Assembly (NCBI GenBank): GCA_003556835.1
Contig: PWQG01000178.1
Location: 1-6,771 of the forward strand
DNA: 6,771 bases
Source: Gammaproteobacteria bacterium
GTDB lineage: Bacteria > Pseudomonadota > Gammaproteobacteria > Pseudomonadales > Pseudohongiellaceae
Direction: 5' to 3'
How positions within the stretch are numbered: position 1 is the stretch's first letter; every line of letters starts with the position of its first letter. Below, in pieces: positions 1 to 5,926 of this stretch. Made by a program: the position numbers and the translations under genes. Under the pieces are notes generated by a model. The model was not told the DNA's origin, ran no database searches, and was given only the letters and a program-made list of their open reading frames with translations.

Positions 1-122
1 GTGCCGCCGGTTGCCGAACCGCGCGTGAGCAACTGGACAAAGGCGCGAAAGCGCTGGCCGGCCTGCACCGTGGGCGGGTAGACCTTGGACACGCCATCGA
101 GCCTGAGCAGCGGCCCGCTCAC
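1..122 (-). CDS. ABC transporter ATP-binding protein, Wzt-like, N-terminus only (partial)
   Basis: About 40 N-terminal codons are visible; the rest lies beyond the window. The reading begins (V/M)SGPLLRLDGVSKVYPP, which is the usual first beta strand of an ABC ATPase ('l.l.gVsK.Y'), followed by QRFRAFVQLL, similar to the short helical insert that Wzt/KpsT/TagH-type ATPases carry before the Walker A segment. Walker A itself is outside the window. The start is a GTG at 120-122 whose last two bases are shared with the TGA of the upstream permease gene (GTGA overlap), and a GAGGA ribosome-binding site sits at 129-133, six bases before it, inside the permease gene. This means translational coupling, expected for the two halves of one exporter. 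By family knowledge it would power export of an O-antigen or capsule-like polysaccharide across the inner membrane. Substrate cannot be judged; whether a C-terminal carbohydrate-binding domain exists cannot be seen. Confidence 0.8.
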   Translation of the reverse strand, partial: MSGPLLRLDGVSKVYPPTVQAGQRFRAFVQLLTRGSATGG

Positions 123-958
123 AGGAAGTCCTCGAAATACGGGCTCAATCGCCGGAACAGGCGCAATCCCAACCACAGCACCAGGACAGCGCCAACAGCC
201 ATGACCAGCAACGACCAGTCCGGCACCAGATCCCGCCACAACAGCGGTGCACGCACCTGCTCCATCCACCACGTCATGGGGTTGAGTTGAAGCCAGCGCA
301 CATATTGATCCGGTAACATCTGAGGCGCGTAAAGTATGGGCGTGAGAAAGAACCAGAACATAAACAGGGTCGGCAAGGCCTGTTCGAGATCACGTACAAA
401 TACCTGCACGGCGGCCAAGCCCATACCCAGCCCAAGCGCTAAAACGTAGAGTGTAACCAGAGTGATGGCCACCGTCGGCAGACCGGCAAAGTGAAGCGGT
501 GTACCGATCACGTGCAGGGCCATAAGAACCGCCAGGTAACCCACCATGTGCAGAACAAAGGCAGAGGTCACCGACGAGATGACAAGCAATTCTCGGCGAA
601 TAGCCACTTTCGAAATCAGCGCCGAATGCTCAAGTATCGAGCGTGACCCCCTCAACACGGCCTCGGAAAAGGCTAGCCATGGCCAAAGCGCCACGGCCAA
701 CCAGGCTACAAAGGGTATGTCGAGCCCATCGGGCACGCGGGCCCGGAAAATCACGCCGAACACGAAGCCGTAAACGGCAAGCAACAGCAACGGCGTCAGG
801 ATCAGCCAGACCCATCCGCTCGCACTCCCAACGAAACGAGAGCGGATGTCCCGCGCCAAGAGTTGCCTGAACAACCTCACAGCCGTCTCGCTCGAAGGCT
901 GCCATCCAACTGATAATCCAAACGATCGGCGACCACTGCAACCGCTGGTGCCGCACAA
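119..958 (-). CDS. ABC-2 type polysaccharide exporter permease (Wzm/KpsM/TagG family)
   Basis: Inner-membrane permease of an ABC exporter for a surface polysaccharide, 279 residues from the TTG start. Near residues 30-71 it shows the family entry signature: an amphipathic LFRQLLARDIRSRF helix, then GSASGWVWLILTPLLLLAVY and FVFG. Further hydrophobic segments lie at about 82-100, 130-152, 158-185, 195-212 and 247-266, giving six membrane spans. The VRDLEQALP cytoplasmic motif (188-196) and LNPMTWWMEQVRAPLL (225-240) are also typical of the family. The TTG at 956-958 is chosen because GGAGG at 965-969 precedes it by six bases. A GTG at 878-880 would give 253 residues, nearer the usual ~260, but its ribosome-binding site is weak. 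The N-terminal ~25 residues before the amphipathic helix look low in conservation, so the start remains somewhat uncertain. It is translationally coupled to the ATPase gene. No clear promoter was found upstream. Confidence 0.9.
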   Translation of the reverse strand: MCGTSGCSGRRSFGLSVGWQPSSETAVRLFRQLLARDIRSRFVGSASGWVWLILTPLLLLAVYGFVFGVIFRARVPDGLDIPFVAWLAVALWPWLAFSEAVLRGSRSILEHSALISKVAIRRELLVISSVTSAFVLHMVGYLAVLMALHVIGTPLHFAGLPTVAITLVTLYVLALGLGMGLAAVQVFVRDLEQALPTLFMFWFFLTPILYAPQMLPDQYVRWLQLNPMTWWMEQVRAPLLWRDLVPDWSLLVMAVGAVLVLWLGLRLFRRLSPYFEDFL

Positions 959-962
959 CCAA

Positions 963-969
963 CACCTCC
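963..969 (-). promoter_or_regulatory. Strong Shine-Dalgarno supporting a TTG start
   Basis: On the minus strand the bases read GGAGGTG, with six bases between GGAGG and the TTG at 956-958. This near-perfect site is the main reason for preferring the rare TTG over the downstream GTG at 878-880 as start of the exporter permease gene. Confidence 0.6.
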
Positions 970-1276
970 GAGAAATCGCACTACCAACAGAGCTTCGTTT
1001 GGGTCCAGTAATGGCTTAAAGACAAACATTCCACGATCCGTACGCACACCATGGTCGATCATGACAAGATGTACCGGGTTGACGATCTGATCTATTTCCC
1101 GTGGTGAGTGGCCCGAGGCACCAAATGAAAGGCACTTCTAGACCCGGACGAGCACCTGCGCTCCAACCTGCCAGCTGGAATTGATGGGCGGGCGCGACAG
1201 CCATCAACTCAATCGGAAGTGGGCTAAGAACCATTTACGCAAAAGTCGCTCCAGAGGCTACCGGGTCGTGCCCCAC

Positions 1277-1310
1277 CTCAAAACCGCGCCCGTAAGGTGC
1301 GCGGTTTGAG
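1277..1310 (-). terminator. Hairpin downstream of the parvulin gene, probable terminator
   Basis: CTCAAAACCGCGC at 1277-1289 pairs with GCGCGGTTTGAG at 1299-1310: 12 pairs with one bulged A and a 9-base loop. On the minus strand the GC-rich core is flanked by A and T runs (AAA before, TTTT after) that may act as a short U tract, and it begins 22 bases after the TAG stop. An outer pairing, CCGGGT at 1261-1266 with ACCCGG at 1314-1319, could extend the structure. There is no long U run beyond the full stem, so efficiency is uncertain; the structure is nearly symmetrical and could act on both strands. Confidence 0.55.
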
Positions 1311-1331
1311 AAAACCCGGGAAACGACGAAC

Positions 1332-2306
1332 CTATTCGATTTCCATATTTTCCGGCATCACGGCATTGTGGCGCTCAAGAAAGTCTTTGACCCCATCCTC
1401 CCTGATGTCGATAGGCTGATCCAGTATGCGCTCCAGCAGGCGGTCGTGCATTCGTTCGCGGTGGCGAGTTCGAGCCGCCTGGAGATACTGTTCACGCACC
1501 TCTTCAAACTCGGGCTTTTCCGGTTTCTGCCAGTCGATCAAGCGAATGAAGTGCCAACCGAACTCAGTTCGAATCGGGCCTGAAAGCTCACCAGGCTCAA
1601 GAGACTGCAGCACCGTCTGCAGCCCTTCGGACAGCGCGTCGAAGCTTGCCCCTTCATATCGCCCCTCATTCTCCGATGCCATCGGGTCATGTGAGAATTC
1701 GGTAGCCAACGCAGCAAAATCTGCGTCTTCGTCGGCAAGCCGTGAATTCACCTCCATCACCATTTCCATCGCCTCAATCTCATCCCCGCTTTCCGGTGCA
1801 ATTAGAATCTGTTCGAATGTGACGTAACGACGACCGCGCGTGAACCGCAATGGATCGCGCAGGTATAGTTCATGGGCCTGGCGCTCATAGCTTTCAAGGG
1901 TCTGCTCATCAAGATAGTGCTGCATGTAAGTCTCATACAGCACATCAGCGACAGCGAAGATCAGCTTGGCCTGGACCCTTTCATCTTCATGCAGACTGGC
2001 AGCAACCGCTCGATTGGCCAAATCAAAGCGCCCGAACAGGTTGTCAATGATGCGCCCCAGGCGCGTCGAACTAACCAGCGTGCCAGCTCGGTGTTCAACG
2101 GGTACCGAGTAGGCAAAGCGGTCCAGGTCCGCATCGGTCAGAACCGCCTCACCCCGGCGGGCGAATATCGTCCCCGATTGCTCGATGTAAAGGCTCAGCC
2201 TTCCTTCCGCCTCAGGACTATCCGCCTCGCTCGCAGGAACCAGCGGTACCATCAATATCAAAAGGGAGATCAGTACAAAAAATCTTGGCAATGCACGAAT
2301 ATTCAT
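1332..2306 (-). CDS. Exported parvulin-type (PpiC/SurA-like) peptidyl-prolyl isomerase or chaperone
   Basis: Predicted periplasmic folding factor of 324 residues. Residues 1-28 form a signal peptide (MNIR, a basic start, then FFVLISLLILMV, cleavage near ASEA) without a lipobox. Residues ~30-155 are a helical SurA-like N-terminal part (DADLDRF, LANRAV, ELYLRDPLRFT). Residues ~160-260 match a parvulin domain: EQILI (165-169), DFAALATEFSHDP (196-208), and EFGWHFIRL (248-256). A charged helical tail follows. The family's first active-site His (usually HIL) is Gln166 here, and the usual GG-DLGWF segment reads EGRYEGASF, so catalysis may be lost while H252 remains. The ATG at 2304-2306 is chosen because the signal peptide starts there; a TTG at 2388-2390 would add 28 unlikely residues. 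The ribosome-binding site is weak. It stands between two hairpins and is likely transcribed alone. Confidence 0.87.
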   Translation of the reverse strand: MNIRALPRFFVLISLLILMVPLVPASEADSPEAEGRLSLYIEQSGTIFARRGEAVLTDADLDRFAYSVPVEHRAGTLVSSTRLGRIIDNLFGRFDLANRAVAASLHEDERVQAKLIFAVADVLYETYMQHYLDEQTLESYERQAHELYLRDPLRFTRGRRYVTFEQILIAPESGDEIEAMEMVMEVNSRLADEDADFAALATEFSHDPMASENEGRYEGASFDALSEGLQTVLQSLEPGELSGPIRTEFGWHFIRLIDWQKPEKPEFEEVREQYLQAARTRHRERMHDRLLERILDQPIDIREDGVKDFLERHNAVMPENMEIE

Positions 2307-2393
2307 TAAAGCAACTTGATTCTTGGTGGATGATTCAAAGGGGGAGACGACACTCAAGCAGCGCCTGGGCACCAGATCGGCGCCAAGCAAGAA

Positions 2394-2424
2394 TCTATCA
2401 TGTCGCCCTGCTCTGCCTCGTCAA
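2394..2424 (-). promoter_or_regulatory. Weak candidate sigma70 promoter for the parvulin gene
   Basis: On the minus strand TTGACG (2419-2424) resembles a -35 box and GATAGA (2394-2399) a poor -10 box, 19 bases apart. The spacing is long and the -10 weak, so this is tentative. It would start transcription about 80 bases before the ATG, directly after the preceding gene's hairpin. Confidence 0.25.
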
Positions 2425-2426
2425 GT

Positions 2427-2459
2427 GCCGGCCCGGCAGTTGTTGCTTGCCGGGCCGGC
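2427..2459 (-). terminator. Perfect 12-bp GC-rich hairpin after the Ig-like protein gene
   Basis: GCCGGCCCGGCA at 2427-2438 pairs perfectly with TGCCGGGCCGGC at 2448-2459 around a 9-base loop. It begins six bases after the TGA of the Ig-like protein gene. The sequence after the stem on the minus strand is ACTTGACG, not a U run, so it may pause polymerase or protect the 3' end rather than be a textbook intrinsic terminator. Confidence 0.65.
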
Positions 2460-2465
2460 CTGGAT

Positions 2466-3818
2466 TCACCAGCCCGACAAGGAATTGGGCTGAACCTGGT
2501 GGCCACACTGCTCCGACGACGTCACACCACACATCCAGCTTAATTCACTTGACGGCGTGGTATGCGGGTCATCATTCGAGTAGACGATGTTGAGAAAATA
2601 GGTTGTCCCGGGCTCCAGGGCCAGCCCGCAACGACTGCTGCTGTCCAGGGAGCTTGAACCGCCAAATCGGAAGCCGAATTGAGCATTTGAACCGGAAAGC
2701 AGGCATGCCGCATCACCCATGGCATTTTCAATCGCCTCGGGACTGAAGTCCCCCGGGCAGGTAGAAATAGACCAGATCGGATTGCCGTTCGGTATGCCGA
2801 AACCTTGCAATGGACTCATATTGAGATCTGCCCTCGCGCCGGCCGGAACACTGTCCGGGGTGAAAGCCATCGCCGCATACTGATTCGGCTGCAGCGTAAA
2901 GTGGCGAATGCTTGTAGTCCCCGGGAAGCCGCCAAAGAAATCGGCGTAGTTGCGACAGTCGTTCCCGTTGCCATTCACGGTGCAGCCGCTTGCCCGGCTC
3001 CAGTTCGAGGGCGGCTGGCGTTCCGGCCCACATTCGGAAGGGGTTTCAGACTCGACGATGACCTGCTCTTCCGTCGTGTCTGAATCGCCCCCTTCGTTGG
3101 AGCAACGCAGGGAAACATTGTAGGTGCCGGCTGCCAAAGACCCGGATATATCGATATCTTCCTCTCCCGATGGGCTCTTGGAGCCGTTCCACCCAGGCAG
3201 ACGGTTAGCGCCTGTGGGCACCGTGCAGGATGAAGCATTTGTCGAAGTCCACTCAACGGTCACGCTGCCACCGGGACTCACGCTGGTCGGCGAAACACTC
3301 ACATTGGGCGCAGGCGGTGGATCGACATCTTCCACGGCCACTGTAATGTTGGTACTGTTTTCCACACCATTGGGGTCGCCGGCAGGGCACCTGACGGCCG
3401 CCTCATATGTACCGGCCGCAGCGCTAGACGGTACAGTAAAGGACGTTGGGCCGGTCGTGCCGACATTGCTGTTCGACCAGCCCGGCAGATCACCGGTGGC
3501 TTCACACGCCTGCTCACTGGTCGAAGTCCACAGAATTTCCAGTGACTCGCCGGCATTGACAGAGCTGGCCGTGGGGAGCAGCGGGCTCACCGCCAGACCG
3601 CCTGCCTCATCGCCCAGACAATCTTCTAGGTTCTGGACCGAAACCTTGAGGTCGCCGGTTGCTGCATCAATAAACGCCAGGTTCCCGAGCACGCACTCGC
3701 GCTCATCATTGAGAACCAGCTTGCGATCCTGCTGCGCGTAGGCCGATCCGGCAATCAGCAGCAGAACTGAAAAAACACCACAACATACTGTCAATTTAGG
3801 GACGTTCATACTTTTCAT
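2466..3818 (-). CDS. Secreted cysteine-rich protein with two Ig-like repeats and an unassigned C-terminal domain
   Basis: A 450-residue exported protein; I do not recognise a named family for the whole. Residues 1-28 are a signal peptide ending SAYA before QQ. Residues 29-70 hold C42 and C67. Two Ig-like modules follow: about 75-164 (WTST at 97, C105, LPGW 111-114, AAGTY 134-138, C144) and about 172-256 (WTST at 190, C198, LPGW 207-210, AAGTY 229-233, C239). Such W-(S/T)-ST-xxxxC...RC modules are common in bacterial surface proteins. Residues 263-450 form a separate domain with eight cysteines (263, 279, 288, 354, 372, 397, 430, 438), Asn/Gly/Ser-rich, with no motif I can assign. The start is ATG 3816-3818; ATG 3807-3809 is nearly as good, both with weak ribosome-binding sites. 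Upstream codons to 3902 precede the signal peptide and are excluded. Likely cell-surface or extracellular; binding or adhesion is inference. Confidence 0.85.
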   Translation of the reverse strand: MKSMNVPKLTVCCGVFSVLLLIAGSAYAQQDRKLVLNDERECVLGNLAFIDAATGDLKVSVQNLEDCLGDEAGGLAVSPLLPTASSVNAGESLEILWTSTSEQACEATGDLPGWSNSNVGTTGPTSFTVPSSAAAGTYEAAVRCPAGDPNGVENSTNITVAVEDVDPPPAPNVSVSPTSVSPGGSVTVEWTSTNASSCTVPTGANRLPGWNGSKSPSGEEDIDISGSLAAGTYNVSLRCSNEGGDSDTTEEQVIVESETPSECGPERQPPSNWSRASGCTVNGNGNDCRNYADFFGGFPGTTSIRHFTLQPNQYAAMAFTPDSVPAGARADLNMSPLQGFGIPNGNPIWSISTCPGDFSPEAIENAMGDAACLLSGSNAQFGFRFGGSSSLDSSSRCGLALEPGTTYFLNIVYSNDDPHTTPSSELSWMCGVTSSEQCGHQVQPNSLSGW

Positions 3819-4154
3819 CCGTTTTCCAGTTGCATTCCATTCTAACGAGATAAGGCTGCGCAGGTTCCTGCCAGCCAAACGCATCATGCAAGCTGCTGCC
3901 ACCGACGACGCGGAGAATCACTGGCATACCCGTCTTGCATGTTCAATTTCCCTTCCTGACGCATAGCATGCGATAGGTAGACCGTACAAATTAGAAAAAA
4001 TTCTGTTGGATGTTCGTAAAGCTGGCGCGGCAGATCCATTTCACCCTGATAAATCTGTGCATGACTCGAAAAACGACACTCACTAACGCAAGCACTCAAT
4101 CACCGCCATTGAACGGGCACCTCAGAGACTTCCATCCCATGTGCTGCACCTAAC
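3819..4154. other. Spacer of ~335 bases upstream of the Ig-like protein gene; no supported gene
   Basis: This AT-richer stretch should contain the promoter of the Ig-like protein gene. On the minus strand, TTGTAC about 18 bases before TATGCG (near 3960-3990) is a possible but weak pair. A 71-codon minus-strand frame at 3884-4099 has a TTG start without a convincing ribosome-binding site and no recognisable motif, so it is not called. No repeats or known RNA motifs were seen. Confidence 0.5.
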
Positions 4155-4187
4155 GAAAACGAGCCACCCAGTGGGTGGCTCGTTTTC
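4155..4187 (-). terminator. Perfect 15-bp hairpin terminator, symmetrical
   Basis: GAAAACGAGCCACCC (4155-4169) pairs perfectly with GGGTGGCTCGTTTTC (4173-4187), loop AGT. The stem has a GC core flanked by an A run and a T run, the classical intrinsic terminator layout, and because it is symmetrical it can work in both directions. It lies 37 bases after the TGA of the 518-residue exported protein gene and is surely its terminator. No plus-strand gene ends here, so the bidirectional capacity has no obvious second user. Confidence 0.92.
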
Positions 4188-4224
4188 CGGTACCAACGTT
4201 GATCAGAGCGGACTTGACTCTGAA

Positions 4225-5781
4225 TCAATCGGTAACGCTGATGTAGCTGCGGCTACCGCGGTGGTTAAAGGTGCCACCGTAGTTTGACAGCACACCCGCC
4301 TCAGTGGCGCCATTGGTGAAGGTCGAGACCTGGAAACCAATCACAGGCAGACCCTCGTACTGAATACCAGCGTCCGACGGGTTCGACCTGCGGGTCGTAC
4401 CGCCGATAGTGGCCATGTCAAACTTCACCCAGCCAGCGTCAAAATCGGACGGCAATTGGAAGTTGGTATACGTCAGGTTCGGATTCTCACGCTCGGGTTC
4501 CTTGAGAATCTCACTGGCGTCAGGCCGTCCACCTTCCTGGGTAAAGCGAATGACGTTCGCCTCACGGCACAGGAAGAAACCTTGCTGGGGCGGCGGCGGA
4601 GAAACGATAATACCGGTATCCGGCTCGTTCTCTTCGCGGTCAAACACGCGGAAGTTGAAGTTCTCACAAGCGCGCGCCAGCGCAGCAACACTGCCATCAT
4701 CCCAAAGCGCCCAAGTGGCAGTGAACGGCGGAATTGCAGCATTGGAACCCGGAGAGACGAAACCGCCACCAACGTTGTCGGTGTGGAAACGCTTGGTCGG
4801 GAAGGTCATTACCCACTCAGTCCGTGCACCCAGACTTTCTTCAACGGTGTACTCATTGAAAATTTCGTTATGCATGATGGTGGCATTGAGGGCCTCAACG
4901 CCCAGACCCCACTCCTGGAAATCAACTTCACCATTGATGAAGACCCTGGACTCATTGTCACCGGAAGCCAAGCTCGGGAGCGTGGAACCCGGATCGGTGT
5001 GCCCCTGAGCCGCTTCAGCACCGGGCGTCCAGAAACGGTCAATGGCCGTGGCGTTGTAGGAGAACATGGTGCCTTCAGCAACGTTGATGATCGATGCCGC
5101 ACCAAACAGGCCGCCACTAGCTTCCTGAGTTGCAACAGTGGGATCGCCCGGGTTGCCGAAACCAAAGCCCCAGGGGCCGTTACCCCAGGCGCTGACCAGC
5201 GTGCTGCAGGGTGCGCCAAAAGCTCCACCGGAGCGAGGAACACCGTTGACGTGCTTGGCAGCCGCAGCAGCCGGCAAAGCATCGGTATTGATCAGGGTGC
5301 CCATCTCGATGATTTCAATGTAGCCGGAAGCGGTACGCTCAATCCCCTGCGGGCCTCCGTCGTTATTGCCACCGGTGTACTCGAAGTCCAGGAATTCGTG
5401 CTCACCGACATTACCCGGTTCGCCACCCTGGAAGTAGGGCACAGTGCAACTCGTGTCAGCAGTCATCATCTTGCCGCCACCACCCGAGGTTTCGGTGATT
5501 GCAGCGGTCCAGACGTCGTACGGCGACAAGTAGAGGTTGAAGTCAAGAACTTCGCGCGAGTTCAGGGCCTCGATGAAGCGAACTTTGACCGCCTTGGTTC
5601 CATCCGTCGTGTTGACGATCGAGATCAGAGTATCGTTTCCACCGCGTGCGGTGTAGTACGGATACAGCAGAACCTGACCGAGGCCATCCGGGTTGACGTT
5701 GACCGCGTTGGACACGCTGACCATCCCCGCCATGCCCGTCAGACCCGCCAGAACTGCGGTCGTCAAGGTATTTCTTCTCAT
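4225..5781 (-). CDS. Exported protein of unknown function with NPDGLGQVLLYPYYT-type N-terminus, 518 residues
   Basis: Residues 1-26 are a signal peptide (MRR, then TTAVLAGLTGMAGMV, cleavage after SNA). The mature part opens NPDGLGQVLLYPYYT and continues LISIVNTTDGTKAVKVRF, EVLDFNLYLSPYDVWTAAI; from memory this segment recurs in exported proteins of marine and environmental gammaproteobacteria annotated as hypothetical, function unknown. Four cysteines (112, 192, 372, 405) suggest two disulfides. A proline run lies at 395-398, and low-complexity Gly/Ala stretches at ~100, 171-175 and 205-230. There is no lipobox, LPXTG, PEP-CTERM or obvious C-terminal membrane anchor; it ends SYISVTD, so the protein is probably periplasmic, extracellular or surface-associated. 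The ATG at 5779-5781 follows AGGAG by seven bases; an upstream frame to 5829 only covers the repeat leader and is rejected. Own promoter (5890-5919) and terminator (4155-4187) make it a monocistronic unit, probably well expressed. Confidence 0.88.
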   Translation of the reverse strand: MRRNTLTTAVLAGLTGMAGMVSVSNAVNVNPDGLGQVLLYPYYTARGGNDTLISIVNTTDGTKAVKVRFIEALNSREVLDFNLYLSPYDVWTAAITETSGGGGKMMTADTSCTVPYFQGGEPGNVGEHEFLDFEYTGGNNDGGPQGIERTASGYIEIIEMGTLINTDALPAAAAAKHVNGVPRSGGAFGAPCSTLVSAWGNGPWGFGFGNPGDPTVATQEASGGLFGAASIINVAEGTMFSYNATAIDRFWTPGAEAAQGHTDPGSTLPSLASGDNESRVFINGEVDFQEWGLGVEALNATIMHNEIFNEYTVEESLGARTEWVMTFPTKRFHTDNVGGGFVSPGSNAAIPPFTATWALWDDGSVAALARACENFNFRVFDREENEPDTGIIVSPPPPQQGFFLCREANVIRFTQEGGRPDASEILKEPERENPNLTYTNFQLPSDFDAGWVKFDMATIGGTTRRSNPSDAGIQYEGLPVIGFQVSTFTNGATEAGVLSNYGGTFNHRGSRSYISVTD

Positions 5782-5791
5782 TACAACACTC

Positions 5792-5831
5792 CTAAAAGTT
5801 GTTGGACACATCCAAAAGTTGTTTGACACAG
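5792..5831. repeat. Two tandem 20-base repeats in the leader, overlapping the ribosome-binding site
   Basis: On the plus strand CTAAAAGTTGTTGGACACAT (5792-5811) is followed directly by CCAAAAGTTGTTTGACACAG (5812-5831), 17 of 20 bases identical. The junction makes a palindrome, TTGGA-CACA-TCCAA, at 5802-5815. The gene-proximal unit overlaps the AGGAG ribosome-binding site (5789-5793) of the 518-residue exported protein, and both units lie downstream of the predicted promoter, so they are in the 5' leader. They could be a protein operator or an RNA regulatory element; which is unknown. Confidence 0.8.
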
Positions 5832-5843
5832 GGCTCTGTGCAA
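5823..5843. promoter_or_regulatory. Leader hairpin upstream of the exported protein gene
   Basis: TTGACACAG (5823-5831) pairs with CTGTGCAA (5836-5843), 8 pairs with one bulged A and a GGCT loop. It lies in the ~100-base leader between promoter and start codon and shares its inner bases with the distal tandem repeat unit, so repeat and hairpin may be alternative or combined regulatory structures. Confidence 0.5.
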
Positions 5844-5889
5844 AACTTGCCTCCGCAAAATCGAGCCGATCCCACGTTGGCTACATCCA

Positions 5890-5919
5890 AGTATACGGCA
5901 ATCAAATCGGGATTGTAAA
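5890..5919 (-). promoter_or_regulatory. Sigma70-type promoter for the 518-residue exported protein
   Basis: On the minus strand TTTACA (5914-5919) and TATACT (5890-5895) are separated by 18 bases; each box matches the consensus in five of six positions. Transcription would start near 5883, giving a leader of about 100 bases. The -35 box lies eight bases after the stop codon of the lipoprotein gene, so the exported protein has its own promoter directly behind its neighbour. Confidence 0.75.
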
Positions 5920-5926
5920 GCCGCAT

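Larger units (their letters stand above)
959..1331. other. Spacer of ~370 bases between parvulin and exporter genes; no supported gene
   Basis: I see no gene I can support here. The minus strand has one frame, open from about 1137 down past 958, that reads in part PREIDQIVNPVHLVMIDHGV and RGMFVFKPLLDPNEALLVV. It looks protein-like but is preceded by a stop (TAG near 1140) and runs on in the wrong frame into the permease gene, so it could be the remnant of a decayed gene or chance. A short inverted repeat, TTGATGG at 1181-1187 and CCATCAA at 1201-1207, is present. A hairpin at 1277-1310 (listed separately) probably ends the parvulin transcript. No convincing sigma70 promoter for the exporter operon was found, although one is expected somewhere here. 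Confidence 0.5.

Noticed and set aside
970..1015. Possible JUMPstart/ops-like element before the exporter operon (minus strand TTAAGCCA and TTGGTAGTGCG).
   Set aside because: The words are out of order and only GGTAG of the ops core is kept, so a match by chance is more likely.
2307..2390. In-frame extension of the parvulin from a TTG at 2388-2390.
   Set aside because: It would place 28 residues before a normal signal peptide, and no good ribosome-binding site supports it.
3124..3741. A plus-strand open frame of 205 codons inside the Ig-like protein gene.
   Set aside because: It is antisense to clear Ig-like repeats, has low-complexity Pro/Ser/Thr composition and no plausible start context.
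3884..4099. A 71-codon minus-strand frame upstream of the Ig-like protein gene.
   Set aside because: TTG start without a convincing ribosome-binding site, no recognisable motif, and it overlaps the expected promoter region of the downstream gene.
4456..5826. A plus-strand open frame of 457 codons running opposite to almost the whole 518-residue exported protein gene.
   Set aside because: The translation has no signal peptide, domain or motif, is rich in Arg/Thr as expected from an antisense frame of a GC-biased gene, and the minus-strand gene has a signal peptide, promoter, ribosome-binding site and terminator.
5782..5829. In-frame extension of the 518-residue protein upstream of ATG 5779-5781.
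   Set aside because: The extension covers the tandem repeats and the ribosome-binding site and would put 16 unrelated residues before an intact signal peptide.
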